Shown here: positions 25,296-33,847 of the stretch, in pieces | How positions within the stretch are numbered: position 1 is the first letter of the stretch | How the letters are laid out: the number at the start of each line of letters is the position of its first letter | NCBI GenBank assembly: GCA_015066105.1 | Contig: SVOY01000001.1 | Coordinates: forward strand, 248,001 to 312,000 | DNA: 64,000 bases | Direction: 5' to 3' | Source: Oscillospiraceae bacterium | Lineage (GTDB): Bacteria > Bacillota > Clostridia > Oscillospirales > Acutalibacteraceae | The notes under the pieces: generated by a model | Told to the model about the DNA's origin: nothing | What the model saw: the letters and a program-made list of their open reading frames with translations, nothing else | Database searches by the model: none | Translations under genes and position numbers: made by a program

Positions 25296-26053
25296 TGGTA
25301 GTTTTTGATAAACCCAAGTCACTTGCAGATGTACCCTTACATTACTGTCCCGGCTGTACTCACGGTATTATTCACCGCCTTGTTGCCGAGGCTATTGACG
25401 AGCTCGGCATTGAGGGCAGAACAATCGGTGTTGCTCCCGTAGGCTGCAGCGTGCTTGCTTACAATTATTTCAACTGCGATATGGTAGAGGCCGCACACGG
25501 CAGAGCTCCCGCAGTTGCAACCGGCCTCAAGCGCTCAGACCCCGATAAGCACATTGTTTTCACTTATCAGGGTGACGGAGACCTTGCTTCAATCGGTATG
25601 GCTGAAACAGTACATTCCGCCGCAAGAAATGAAAACATCACAATTATCTTCGTAAACAATGCAATTTACGGTATGACAGGCGGCCAGATGGCTCCCACCT
25701 CACTGCCCGGTCAGGTTACACAGACCTCTCCCTACGGCAGAGACACAAGCCATTGCGGCTTCCCCGTAAAGGTTTCCGAAATGCTTTCACAGCTTGACGG
25801 TGCAGGCTATATTGAAAGAGTTGCCGTCAATAATGTAAAGAACGTAAGAAACGCAAAGAAGGCTATCAAAAAGGCATTTCAGAATCAGCTTGAGGGCAAG
25901 GGCTTCTCACTTGTTGAGGTTATTTCAACCTGCCCCACAAACTGGGGTATGACTCCCGTTGATGCACTCAAGTGGGTTGATGAAAAAATGATTCCTTATT
26001 ATCCTCTCGGTGTATATAAGGACAGAGATGCCGAAAGCAAGGAGGAAGCATAA
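25295..26053 (+). CDS. korB: 2-oxoacid:ferredoxin oxidoreductase, beta (ThDP) subunit
   Basis: A 252-residue subunit with the thiamine diphosphate motif starting GDGDLASIG (93-101) and ending in NN (121-122), and the cluster-binding CPGC (18-21) near the N-terminus. TGGQMAPTS follows, as in VOR/KOR beta subunits. It forms the active site with the alpha subunit. Confidence 0.92.
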   Translation: MVVFDKPKSLADVPLHYCPGCTHGIIHRLVAEAIDELGIEGRTIGVAPVGCSVLAYNYFNCDMVEAAHGRAPAVATGLKRSDPDKHIVFTYQGDGDLASIGMAETVHSAARNENITIIFVNNAIYGMTGGQMAPTSLPGQVTQTSPYGRDTSHCGFPVKVSEMLSQLDGAGYIERVAVNNVKNVRNAKKAIKKAFQNQLEGKGFSLVEVISTCPTNWGMTPVDALKWVDEKMIPYYPLGVYKDRDAESKEEA

Positions 26054-26054
26054 A

Positions 26055-26591
26055 ATGAGCACAAAACAGATTTTAATTGCAGGCTTCGGCGGACAGGGCG
26101 TTCTTTTTGCGGGCAAGCTTCTTGCTTACAAGGGCCTTATCGCTGATAAGCAGGTTTCCTGGCTTCCCTCATACGGCCCCGAAATGCGCGGCGGCACAGC
26201 CAACTGCAGTGTTATCATCAGCGATACACCCGTAGGCTCACCCATCATTTCAAATCCCGACGTGCTTGTTGCAATGAACCTTCCCTCACTCAGAAAGTAT
26301 GAGAACGAGGTTGTCAGGGACGGTATTATTATCGTTGACTCAAGCCTTATCGCAGAAAAGGTTGAGCGTGACGATGTTACGGTTTATTATGTGCCCGCAA
26401 CAAAAATGGCAAAGGACGAGGGCTTTGCAACCCTTGCAAATATGATTCTTATGGGCAAGCTTATGAAGGCTTGCGTGGAAATCGGCTTTGACGGCGTTGA
26501 AGCCGCCGTTGCAAAGGTTGTTCCTCCCCGTAAGGCAAACCTTATCGATGTTAACCTTAAGGCTATCAAGGCCGGCTACGATTTTGAATAA
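26055..26591 (+). CDS. korC: 2-oxoacid:ferredoxin oxidoreductase, gamma subunit
   Basis: A 178-residue subunit with the family opening ILIAGFGGQGVLFAGKLLAY, followed by SWLPSYGPEMRGGTANC and a PPRKANLIDVNLKAI tail. ATG 26055 is one base after the korB stop with GGAGGAAG upstream. It completes a four-subunit D-A-B-C enzyme. Confidence 0.92.
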   Translation: MSTKQILIAGFGGQGVLFAGKLLAYKGLIADKQVSWLPSYGPEMRGGTANCSVIISDTPVGSPIISNPDVLVAMNLPSLRKYENEVVRDGIIIVDSSLIAEKVERDDVTVYYVPATKMAKDEGFATLANMILMGKLMKACVEIGFDGVEAAVAKVVPPRKANLIDVNLKAIKAGYDFE

Positions 26592-26607
26592 TTGAGAGGT
26601 GCTTAAA

Positions 26608-27675
26608 ATGGATATTAAAATTACAAAAACAACCGCTCCCAAGGCAAAGCCTCAGAAGGGTGACAAGCTTGGATTCGGTCACATTTTTACAGACCATATG
26701 TTCATTATGAACTACACAGAAGGCAAGGGCTGGCACGATGCAAGAATTGAGCCCTATGCAAACATTTCACTTGCTCCCTCGGCAATGGTTTTCCATTACG
26801 GTCAGGAGATGTTTGAGGGCCTTAAGGCATACCGCGGTGCAGACGATTCAATTTATCTCTTCCGCCCCGATATGAACGCAAAAAGAGCAAACGCTTCAAA
26901 CGAAAGACTCTGCATCCCAGAAATTCCCGAGGATATGTTTGTAGATGCCGTAAAGGCTCTTGTTGATATCGACAGAGACTGGGTACCCTCAGATGAAGGC
27001 ACCTCACTTTACATCCGTCCCTTTGTAATTGCAACCGACGAGTTCCTCGGCGTTGCTCCCTCAAAGACGTATCTCTTCATTGTTATCCTTTCACCCTCGG
27101 GTGCTTACTATGAAAGCGGTCTTGCTCCCGTAGGCATCTGGATTGAGGATGACTATGTAAGAGCCGTAAAGGGCGGTATGGGCTTTGCAAAAACAGGCGG
27201 TAACTATGCTGCTTCACTTATTGCACAGGTTAAGGCTCACGATGCAGGCTATTCACAGGTGCTCTGGCTTGACGGTGTTGAAAGAAAGTACATCGAAGAG
27301 GTCGGCGCAATGAACATTATGTTCAAGATAAACGGCAAGGTTGTTACACCTGCTCTCAACGGCAGTATTCTTCCCGGTATCACACGTAACTCCATCATCA
27401 ACGTTTGCAAGGCATGGGGCTATGAGGTTGAGGAAAGACGCGTAAGCGTTGACGAGCTTGTTGAGGCCGCAAAGAACGGCACCCTTGAAGAGGTATGGGG
27501 AACGGGCACCGCCGCAGTTGTTTCACCCGTAGGCAAGCTTCGTTATATGGACGACGTTATGACAATCGGTGACGGCGGAATCGGTGAGCTCACTCAGAAG
27601 CTCTATGACGAGCTTACCGGTATCCAGTGGGGCAAAAGAGAAGATCCCTACGGCTGGAGAGTTCTTGTAAAATAA
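26608..27675 (+). CDS. ilvE: Branched-chain amino acid aminotransferase
   Basis: A 355-residue fold-type IV PLP enzyme that interconverts Leu, Ile and Val with their 2-oxoacids. The PLP lysine is K195 in FAKTGGNYAAS; RKYIEEVGAMNIMF and the GTGTAAVVSPV cofactor-phosphate loop are typical of the longer (eukaryote-like) BCAT group. ATG 26608 follows GAGAGGTG. Sitting directly after korC, it links the oxoacids made or used by the oxidoreductase to amino acids. Confidence 0.94.
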   Translation: MDIKITKTTAPKAKPQKGDKLGFGHIFTDHMFIMNYTEGKGWHDARIEPYANISLAPSAMVFHYGQEMFEGLKAYRGADDSIYLFRPDMNAKRANASNERLCIPEIPEDMFVDAVKALVDIDRDWVPSDEGTSLYIRPFVIATDEFLGVAPSKTYLFIVILSPSGAYYESGLAPVGIWIEDDYVRAVKGGMGFAKTGGNYAASLIAQVKAHDAGYSQVLWLDGVERKYIEEVGAMNIMFKINGKVVTPALNGSILPGITRNSIINVCKAWGYEVEERRVSVDELVEAAKNGTLEEVWGTGTAAVVSPVGKLRYMDDVMTIGDGGIGELTQKLYDELTGIQWGKREDPYGWRVLVK

Positions 27676-27691
27676 GCTTTTTGAATTTTGT

Positions 27692-27730
27692 CGGTGTATC
27701 TGCATATTTTGTGCGGATACACCGCTTTTT
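27692..27730 (+). terminator. Terminator after ilvE
   Basis: CGGTGTATC (27692-27700) pairs with GATACACCG (27716-27724), extended by GCA/TGC inside, followed by CTTTTT. It closes the ATPase-kor-ilvE operon. Confidence 0.85.
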
Positions 27731-27777
27731 CTGTATATTTATCCATTTTGTACCTAAAAAACTTAAAAATATATGCA

Positions 27778-27791
27778 AAAATTCGAATTTT
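27778..27791 (+). promoter_or_regulatory. Palindrome upstream of the arg promoter, possible ArgR site
   Basis: A perfect 14-base palindrome (AAAATTCGAATTTT) lies four bases before the -35 box of argC. ArgR sites are AT-rich imperfect palindromes with an ATTCA half; this is similar only in part. It could also be unrelated. Confidence 0.3.
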
Positions 27792-27794
27792 CTC

Positions 27795-27822
27795 TTGACT
27801 TTTATACAATATAATGTATAAT
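27795..27822 (+). promoter_or_regulatory. Sigma-A promoter of argCJBD
   Basis: TTGACT (27795-27800), a 16-base spacer and TATAAT (27817-27822), about 28 bases before the argC ATG. Confidence 0.75.
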
Positions 27823-27856
27823 TTACTCTATTGAATTATTTTGTTAAGAGGTATTT

Positions 27857-28783
27857 ATGGTTAAAGCATTTATTGACGGACAGGCGGGTACAACGGGCTT
27901 ACAGCTCAAAGCCAAGCTCGAAAAGCATCCCCTTGTTGAAATTATTGAAATAGAAGAAGCAAAGCGTAAGGATACCGCCGAAAGACAGAAGCTTATGAAC
28001 GAAGCAGACGTTGTTTTTCTTTGCCTTCCCGATGCGGCGGCAAAGGAGGCGGTAAAGCTTGTAACAAATCCCGATACGGTGGTGATTGATGCAAGCACCG
28101 CACACAGAACTTCCGAGGGCTGGACCTACGGCTTTCCCGAGCTCTCGGAAAAGCACAGAGCGGAAATCAGCCGCTCAAAAAAAATTGCAAACCCCGGTTG
28201 TCACGCAACGGGCTTTATTTCCTTGGTTTATCCCTTGATTGCTTCGGGCGTTATGCCTGCTTCTTATCCCGTTACCGCCCACAGCATAACGGGCTACAGC
28301 GGCGGCGGAAACAAAATGATAGGGGAATACGAAAGCGCAGACAGACCTGACGAATATGCTTCTCCCAGGCAGTACGGCCTTTCTCAGCTTCATAAGCATC
28401 TGCCGGAAATGAAAAAAATAACGGGTCTTGCGGCAGAGCCCGTATTCAACCCGATAGTAAGCGATTATTATTGCGGTATGGCAGTGAGCGTGCCCGTTCA
28501 TACTGCCTTGCTTGATAAAAAGCTTTCTGCCGAAAAAATTGCAGAGCTTTATAAAAACCATTATAAGGACTCGCCCTTTATTACGGTGAAGGAATTGCCC
28601 GAAAGCGGCTTCCTTTCACCAATGGGTCTTGAGGGTACAAATGAGCTTAATATTTATGTGGGCGGCAATGATGAAAGAATTACCCTCACCGCCGTGTTTG
28701 ACAATCTCGGCAAGGGAGCATCCTCGGCGGCGGTACAGAATATGAACATAGCCATGGGCTTTGACGAAAAAACAGCACTATAA
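27857..28783 (+). CDS. argC: N-acetyl-gamma-glutamyl-phosphate reductase
   Basis: A 308-residue NADPH-dependent reductase, third step of arginine synthesis. The short form starts with KAFIDGQAGTTGLQL and has catalytic C115 in ANPGCHATGF, fitting the type-2 (about 310 residue) ArgC group. HSITGYSGGG follows. It is the first gene of the argCJBD operon. Confidence 0.95.
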   Translation: MVKAFIDGQAGTTGLQLKAKLEKHPLVEIIEIEEAKRKDTAERQKLMNEADVVFLCLPDAAAKEAVKLVTNPDTVVIDASTAHRTSEGWTYGFPELSEKHRAEISRSKKIANPGCHATGFISLVYPLIASGVMPASYPVTAHSITGYSGGGNKMIGEYESADRPDEYASPRQYGLSQLHKHLPEMKKITGLAAEPVFNPIVSDYYCGMAVSVPVHTALLDKKLSAEKIAELYKNHYKDSPFITVKELPESGFLSPMGLEGTNELNIYVGGNDERITLTAVFDNLGKGASSAAVQNMNIAMGFDEKTAL

Positions 28784-28798
28784 TCCGGAGGTAGTATT

Positions 28799-30013
28799 AT
28801 GAAATATATTGACGGCGGCGTAACTGCCGCAAAGGGCTTTACCGCATCGGGCATACATTGCGGCATAAGGAAAAATCAGACAAAAAAGGACCTTGCAATG
28901 ATTAAAAGCGAGGTTAAGGCTGCCGCGGCGGCGGTTTACACACAAAACAAGGTTTACGGTGCACCTATCACCGTAACAAGAAACAACCTTGCCGACGGCT
29001 ATGCTCAGGCGGTAATTGTAAACAGCGGCAACGCAAACACCTGCAACAGCGACGGTGTTTTAAAGGCTGAAATGATGTGCGATATAGCTTCAAAGGCCCT
29101 TTCGGTTGATAAAGGGGATGTTATTGTTGCCTCAACGGGCGTTATCGGTATGACACTTGACGTTACACCTATTGCAAATCACGCTGAAAAGCTTGCTTCG
29201 CAGATGTCGGCCGAGGGCGGCAACGATGCGGCACACGCCATTATGACAACGGATACAATCCCCAAGGAGTGCGCCGTTGAAATTGAGCTCGGCGGCAAAG
29301 CCGTGACTCTCGGTGCCTGCTGTAAGGGCTCGGGTATGATTCATCCCAATATGGCAACAATGCTCTGCTTTATGACAACTGACTGCAAAATCAGTCCCGC
29401 CATGCTTCAGAAGGCACTGAGCGATACAGTGAAGGATACCTTCAATATGATTTCCGTTGACGGTGATACCTCAACAAACGATATGGTCTGCATTATGGCA
29501 AACGGTTATGCCGATAATGCTGAAATCACTGAGGAAAATGCAGATTTTGAAGCCTTTAAAAAGGCACTTAAGGAGGTTTCCGTAAAGCTGTCACGTCTTA
29601 TAGCGGGCGACGGTGAGGGCGCACAGAGGCTTCTTGAATGTACCGTAACGGGTGCACCCGAGGAAATAACCGCAAAAAAAATTGCAAAATCAATCATCTG
29701 CTCTTCACTTGTTAAAACCGCAATGTTCGGTGCTGATGCCAACTGGGGCAGAGTACTCTGCGCCATCGGCTATACCGAGGGTGACTTCAGCGTTGATAAA
29801 ATTGACGTTTATCTTTCATCCTGCAAGGGTGAAATCAAGGTTTGCGCAAATGGCTTCGGCATTGAATTTTCTGAAGAAAAGGCAAAGGAAATCCTTCTTG
29901 AAAATGAAATTATCCTTACGGTAAATATGAATCAGGGCAGCTGTGAAGCCACGGCCTGGGGCTGTGACCTTACCTATGATTATGTTAAAATCAACGGCGA
30001 TTACCGCACATAA
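28799..30013 (+). CDS. argJ: Glutamate N-acetyltransferase / amino-acid N-acetyltransferase
   Basis: A 404-residue self-cleaving enzyme that moves acetyl from N-acetylornithine to glutamate, so the pathway is cyclic. The autoproteolysis site is A186-T187 in HPNMATMLCF, preceded by KGSGM. Also VNSGNANTCNS (oxyanion region). The presence of ArgJ removes the need for a separate ArgE. It starts after GGAGGT, 15 bases downstream of argC. Confidence 0.95.
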   Translation: MKYIDGGVTAAKGFTASGIHCGIRKNQTKKDLAMIKSEVKAAAAAVYTQNKVYGAPITVTRNNLADGYAQAVIVNSGNANTCNSDGVLKAEMMCDIASKALSVDKGDVIVASTGVIGMTLDVTPIANHAEKLASQMSAEGGNDAAHAIMTTDTIPKECAVEIELGGKAVTLGACCKGSGMIHPNMATMLCFMTTDCKISPAMLQKALSDTVKDTFNMISVDGDTSTNDMVCIMANGYADNAEITEENADFEAFKKALKEVSVKLSRLIAGDGEGAQRLLECTVTGAPEEITAKKIAKSIICSSLVKTAMFGADANWGRVLCAIGYTEGDFSVDKIDVYLSSCKGEIKVCANGFGIEFSEEKAKEILLENEIILTVNMNQGSCEATAWGCDLTYDYVKINGDYRT

Positions 30014-30025
30014 GAGGTGTACATA

Positions 30026-30898
30026 ATGGATGAAAAGCTTGTAATTACAGACAGTATGAAGGCACAGGTGCTTACGGCGGCCTTGCCTTATATACAAAAA
30101 TACTACGGAAAAACCGTTGTTGTAAAATACGGCGGAAATGCAATGATAAACCCCGAGCTTAAGCAGGCTGTTATGAGTGATATTATTCTGCTTACCCTTG
30201 TCGGCATCAGGGTTGTGCTTATTCACGGCGGCGGCCCCGAAATCAGCGGTATGCTCAAAAAGCTGGGCATAGAGTCAAAATTCGTAAACGGCCTCAGGTA
30301 TACCGATAAGGAAACGGCAGAGGTTGTGCAGATGGTGCTTGCAGGAAAAACCAACAAGGACCTTGTTTCCCTTGTTGAGCGCAGCGGCGGCAAGGCCGTA
30401 GGCCTTTGCGGAATTGACGGTGCAATGATTAAGGCAAAGCCTATGGAGGATGAGTTCGACTACGGCTTTGTGGGCGATATAACGGGAATTGACCCTAAGC
30501 CTATTGAAAAGGTGCTTGAGGAGGGCTATATCCCCGTTATAGCAACCGTCGGCATTGATGACGGCGGCCAGGTCTACAACATCAACGCGGATACTGCGGC
30601 GGCAGAAATTGCGGCGGCACTTCACGCAGAAAACATTATCACCCTTTCCGATATTCCCGGACTTTTAAGGGATGTCAGTGACCCCGAAACGCTTATTTCG
30701 GAAATTCACGTTGACCAGGTGCCGGAGCTTATTGAAAGCGGCATAATTTCGGGCGGTATGATACCTAAAATGAAAAGCTGTGTAAAGGCTGTGAACAGCG
30801 GTGTTAAAAAGGCCGTTATGATTGACGGAAGAATACCTCATTCAATCCTCATTGAAATGTTTTCTGATGAGGGTATAGGTACACTTATGACAAAGTGA
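30026..30898 (+). CDS. argB: Acetylglutamate kinase
   Basis: A 290-residue amino acid kinase. KYGGNAMIN binds ATP phosphate, HGGGPEIS binds substrate, and the C-terminal GGMIPKMKSCVKAV region is typical. The N-terminal helix (about residues 1-25) is the kind found in arginine-inhibited hexameric forms. ATG 30026 follows AAGAGGTG. It phosphorylates N-acetylglutamate, the second step. Confidence 0.95.
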   Translation: MDEKLVITDSMKAQVLTAALPYIQKYYGKTVVVKYGGNAMINPELKQAVMSDIILLTLVGIRVVLIHGGGPEISGMLKKLGIESKFVNGLRYTDKETAEVVQMVLAGKTNKDLVSLVERSGGKAVGLCGIDGAMIKAKPMEDEFDYGFVGDITGIDPKPIEKVLEEGYIPVIATVGIDDGGQVYNINADTAAAEIAAALHAENIITLSDIPGLLRDVSDPETLISEIHVDQVPELIESGIISGGMIPKMKSCVKAVNSGVKKAVMIDGRIPHSILIEMFSDEGIGTLMTK

Positions 30899-30909
30899 GG
30901 CAAGAAAAA

Positions 30910-32094
30910 ATGAGCAATTTTGAAAAAATACAGCAGACCGATAAACAGTATGTTGCAAACACCTACGGCCGCTTTCCCGTTGCAATAGAAAAGGGCAAGG
31001 GTGCAACCTGCTATGATTTTGACGGAAAAAAGTATATAGATTTTTCAAGCGGTATCGGCGTAAACTCCCTGGGCTTTTGTGATGAGGGCTGGGTAGAGGC
31101 CGTTACAAAGCAGCTGACAACCCTTCAGCATATATCAAATCTTTATTACACCTCTCCCTGCGCCGAAGCGGCAAAATTACTTTGCGAAAGAACGGGTATG
31201 AAAAAAGTTTTCTTTTCAAACAGCGGTGCAGAAAGCAATGAGGGTGCAATAAAGTGTGCCCGTAAATACAGCCTGATGAAATACGGCGAGGGCAGAAGCA
31301 AAATTCTCACCCTCAACAACTCCTTCCACGGCAGAACGGTAACAACCCTTGCGGCAACGGGTCAGGATGTTTTTCACAATTTCTTCTTCCCCTTTACCGA
31401 GGGCTTTGAGTTCACGCCCGCAAATGACCCTGACGCACTTAAAAAGGCTCTTGAGGATAGCTCTGTGTGCGCACTTATGATGGAGGTGATTCAGGGCGAG
31501 GGCGGTGTAATGCCCCTTGACGAAGCCTTTGTAAAGGAAGCCGAAAGGCTTTGCAGAGAAAAGGACATCCTGCTTATAATCGATGAGGTGCAGACCGGTG
31601 TGGGCAGAACGGGCAAGCTTTTCGCCTTTGAGCATTACGGCATTTCTCCCGATATTGTCACTACCGCAAAGGGCCTGGGCGGCGGTCTTCCTCTCGGCTG
31701 TGTTATGTTCGGTGAAAGAACGGAAAATGTGCTTGTTGCAGGTGACCACGCCACAACCTTCGGCGGAAATCCCGTGGCAACTGCCGGTGCAAAATACATC
31801 CTTGAAAAAATGGATGCCGCCTTCCTTGACGGTGTTGCCGAAAAAGGGGAGTATATCAGAAGCCGCCTTGAAAAAATGCCGCACGTGCTCGGCTGTGACG
31901 GCAAGGGTATGATGATTGGTGTACGCCTTGACAGCGAGGTCAAGGCCGCAGATATTGTAAAAAAGGGTATAGAAAACGGCGTTCTTGCGCTTACCGCAAA
32001 GGTGAAGCTTCGTCTGCTTCCGCCGCTTACAATAACCTTTGCCGAAATTGACGAGGGCCTTGACGCCATAGAAAAGGCTCTTGAGGAAATTTAA
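30910..32094 (+). CDS. argD: Acetylornithine aminotransferase
   Basis: A 394-residue class III PLP aminotransferase. NSGAESNEGAIKCARKY, IDEVQTGVGRTG and the PLP lysine K254 in TAKGLGGGLPLG are plain. It makes N-acetylornithine in the fourth step of arginine synthesis. ATG 30910 follows GAGGCAAG, just after argB. argF, argG and argH are not in this window. Confidence 0.95.
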   Translation: MSNFEKIQQTDKQYVANTYGRFPVAIEKGKGATCYDFDGKKYIDFSSGIGVNSLGFCDEGWVEAVTKQLTTLQHISNLYYTSPCAEAAKLLCERTGMKKVFFSNSGAESNEGAIKCARKYSLMKYGEGRSKILTLNNSFHGRTVTTLAATGQDVFHNFFFPFTEGFEFTPANDPDALKKALEDSSVCALMMEVIQGEGGVMPLDEAFVKEAERLCREKDILLIIDEVQTGVGRTGKLFAFEHYGISPDIVTTAKGLGGGLPLGCVMFGERTENVLVAGDHATTFGGNPVATAGAKYILEKMDAAFLDGVAEKGEYIRSRLEKMPHVLGCDGKGMMIGVRLDSEVKAADIVKKGIENGVLALTAKVKLRLLPPLTITFAEIDEGLDAIEKALEEI

Positions 32095-32101
32095 AAAGCA
32101 T

Positions 32102-32141
32102 TGACGGACAGAAACTAACATTCTGTCCGTCAGTTTTTTTT
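32102..32141 (+). terminator. Terminator of argCJBD
   Basis: A perfect 12-bp stem, TGACGGACAGAA (32102-32113) with TTCTGTCCGTCA (32121-32132), followed by eight Ts. Confidence 0.93.
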
Positions 32142-32144
32142 ACA

Positions 32145-32174
32145 GTCATACTCACGGACTTTGCCGCATAGAAA
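32145..32174 (+). promoter_or_regulatory. Probable sigma-E promoter of spoIVA
   Basis: GTCATACT (32145-32152), a 14-base spacer and CATAGAAA (32167-32174) match the known sigma-E pattern (about GTCATATT, 13-15 bases, CATACAAT). spoIVA is a classic mother-cell sigma-E target, so sequence and biology agree. Confidence 0.75.
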
Positions 32175-32203
32175 TGTAACAAAATAAAAAGAGGACGGAT
32201 GAT

Positions 32204-33676
32204 ATGACAAGCATTTACAATTCTATTGCACAGCGGACTCAGGGTGATATTTACATAGGCGTGGTAGGCCCCGTCAGAACAGGTAAATCAACCCTTATAA
32301 AGAAATTTATGGATAACCTTGTTTTACCTAATATTGAAAATCCCGCACAAAGAGAAAGAGCAACCGACGAGCTGCCTCAATCGGCATCGGGAAAAACAAT
32401 AATGACCACAGAGCCTAAATTTGTGCCCGAAAACGCCGTTGAAATCACCGTTGACGATTCGGCACGCTTCAGGGTGAGGCTTATTGACTGCGTAGGCTAC
32501 GTAGTACCCGGAAGCCTCGGCTACATAGAAAACGGCAAGGCACGTATGGTGAAAACTCCCTGGATAGAAAAGGAAATACCCTTTAACCTTGCGGCGGAAA
32601 TAGGCACTAAAAAGGTCATTGAGGAGCACTCTACGGTAGGTCTTGTTGTAACAACCGACGGAAGCATAGCGGGCCTTGAAAGAGAGGAATATGAGCAGGC
32701 CGAGCAGAGAGTTGTAAATGAGCTCAGGCAGATTAACAAACCCTTTATCGTGCTTCTCAACAGTAAAAATCCCGAATCGGCCGCCTGCAGAAGCCTTGCA
32801 AAACAGCTTTGTGAAAAATACGGCGTTAAGGTTTTGCCCGTAAACTGTATGGAGCTTGACCGCGATGAGATAAACGAAATAATAAAGCAGATGCTTTACG
32901 AGTTCCCCGTTAAGGAGCTGAAGATAGATTTTCCGAAATGGATAACGGGTCTTGAAAAGGAAAACGGCATAAAAAAGAGCATTTACGAGTCAATCAGGGC
33001 CGCTGCAAAGGATGTTGAAAAAATGCGTGACGGCAAAAATTTTGCCTGCTGTGTAAGCAAGGGGGAAAAGGTGAGCTCCTGCAATGTGTCTGATATTGAC
33101 CTGTCAAAGGGCAGAATAACGGTAAAGCTTGAAATTTTGCCCGAGCTGTTTTACGGTGTGCTCAGCGAAAAAACCGGTGTGGACATTGCCGATGAGCAGG
33201 CGCTTATGTCGGCACTTATCAGCCTCACCGCCGCAAAAAAGGAATACGACCGCTTCAAGGCCGCACTTGATGAGGTTGAAAGCACGGGCTACGGCATAGT
33301 TATGCCTACAATGGAGCAGCTGAGCCTTGAAGAGCCGGAAATTATGCGCCAGGGCGGAAGATACGGAGTGAGGCTCAAGGCCTCCGCGCCGTCAATTCAT
33401 ATGCTAAAGGCGGATATAACCACCGAGGTTGCACCCATAGTAGGCTCTGAAAGTCAGTCAGAGGAGCTTATTATGTATCTTCTCAAGGAATTTGAGCAGG
33501 ACCCGGCAAAAATCTGGGAGTCCAACATTTTCGGCAAAAGCCTTAACAGCCTTGTAAACGAGGGGCTTCACAACAAGCTTTACAAAATGCCTGCGGATGC
33601 GAGAATGAAAATTCAGGAGACTCTTGAGCGGGTGATAAACGAGGGCTGCAGCGGACTTATCTGTATAATATTGTAA
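32204..33676 (+). CDS. spoIVA: Stage IV sporulation protein A (spore coat basement ATPase)
   Basis: A 490-residue mother-cell ATPase that polymerises on the forespore surface as the base layer of the coat. Walker A GPVRTGKST is at 22-30, in the characteristic start TSIYNSIAQRTQGDIYIGVVG. DELPQSASGKTIMTTEPKF and DCVGYVVPGSLGY are strictly family-like. Length matches B. subtilis SpoIVA (492). Confidence 0.97.
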   Translation: MTSIYNSIAQRTQGDIYIGVVGPVRTGKSTLIKKFMDNLVLPNIENPAQRERATDELPQSASGKTIMTTEPKFVPENAVEITVDDSARFRVRLIDCVGYVVPGSLGYIENGKARMVKTPWIEKEIPFNLAAEIGTKKVIEEHSTVGLVVTTDGSIAGLEREEYEQAEQRVVNELRQINKPFIVLLNSKNPESAACRSLAKQLCEKYGVKVLPVNCMELDRDEINEIIKQMLYEFPVKELKIDFPKWITGLEKENGIKKSIYESIRAAAKDVEKMRDGKNFACCVSKGEKVSSCNVSDIDLSKGRITVKLEILPELFYGVLSEKTGVDIADEQALMSALISLTAAKKEYDRFKAALDEVESTGYGIVMPTMEQLSLEEPEIMRQGGRYGVRLKASAPSIHMLKADITTEVAPIVGSESQSEELIMYLLKEFEQDPAKIWESNIFGKSLNSLVNEGLHNKLYKMPADARMKIQETLERVINEGCSGLICIIL

Positions 33677-33691
33677 ACATAATTCTATTTT

Positions 33692-33730
33692 AGCAACTTC
33701 TTGACTTGAATTAGTCGGGAAGTTGCTTTT
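33692..33730 (+). terminator. Terminator after spoIVA
   Basis: AGCAACTTC (33692-33700) pairs with GAAGTTGCT (33719-33727), with an inner GACT/AGTC pair, followed by TTTT. No convincing promoter was found in 33731-33847 ahead of the next gene; a TATATT at 33824-33829 lacks a good -35. Confidence 0.8.
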
Positions 33731-33847
33731 GCGTTACGATGTTGCAAAAGTTACAATCTGTTAACAAATCCATAAAAATTAAAGAATATTGTGAATATAT
33801 AATGACTAAGAAATTTGTGGCATTATATTTTGATAAGGGGCGCAAAA

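Noticed and set aside
31216..32121. Open frame of about 300 codons on the minus strand opposite argD
   Set aside because: The composition is that of reverse-complemented argD and it crosses the arg terminator; no protein family is visible.
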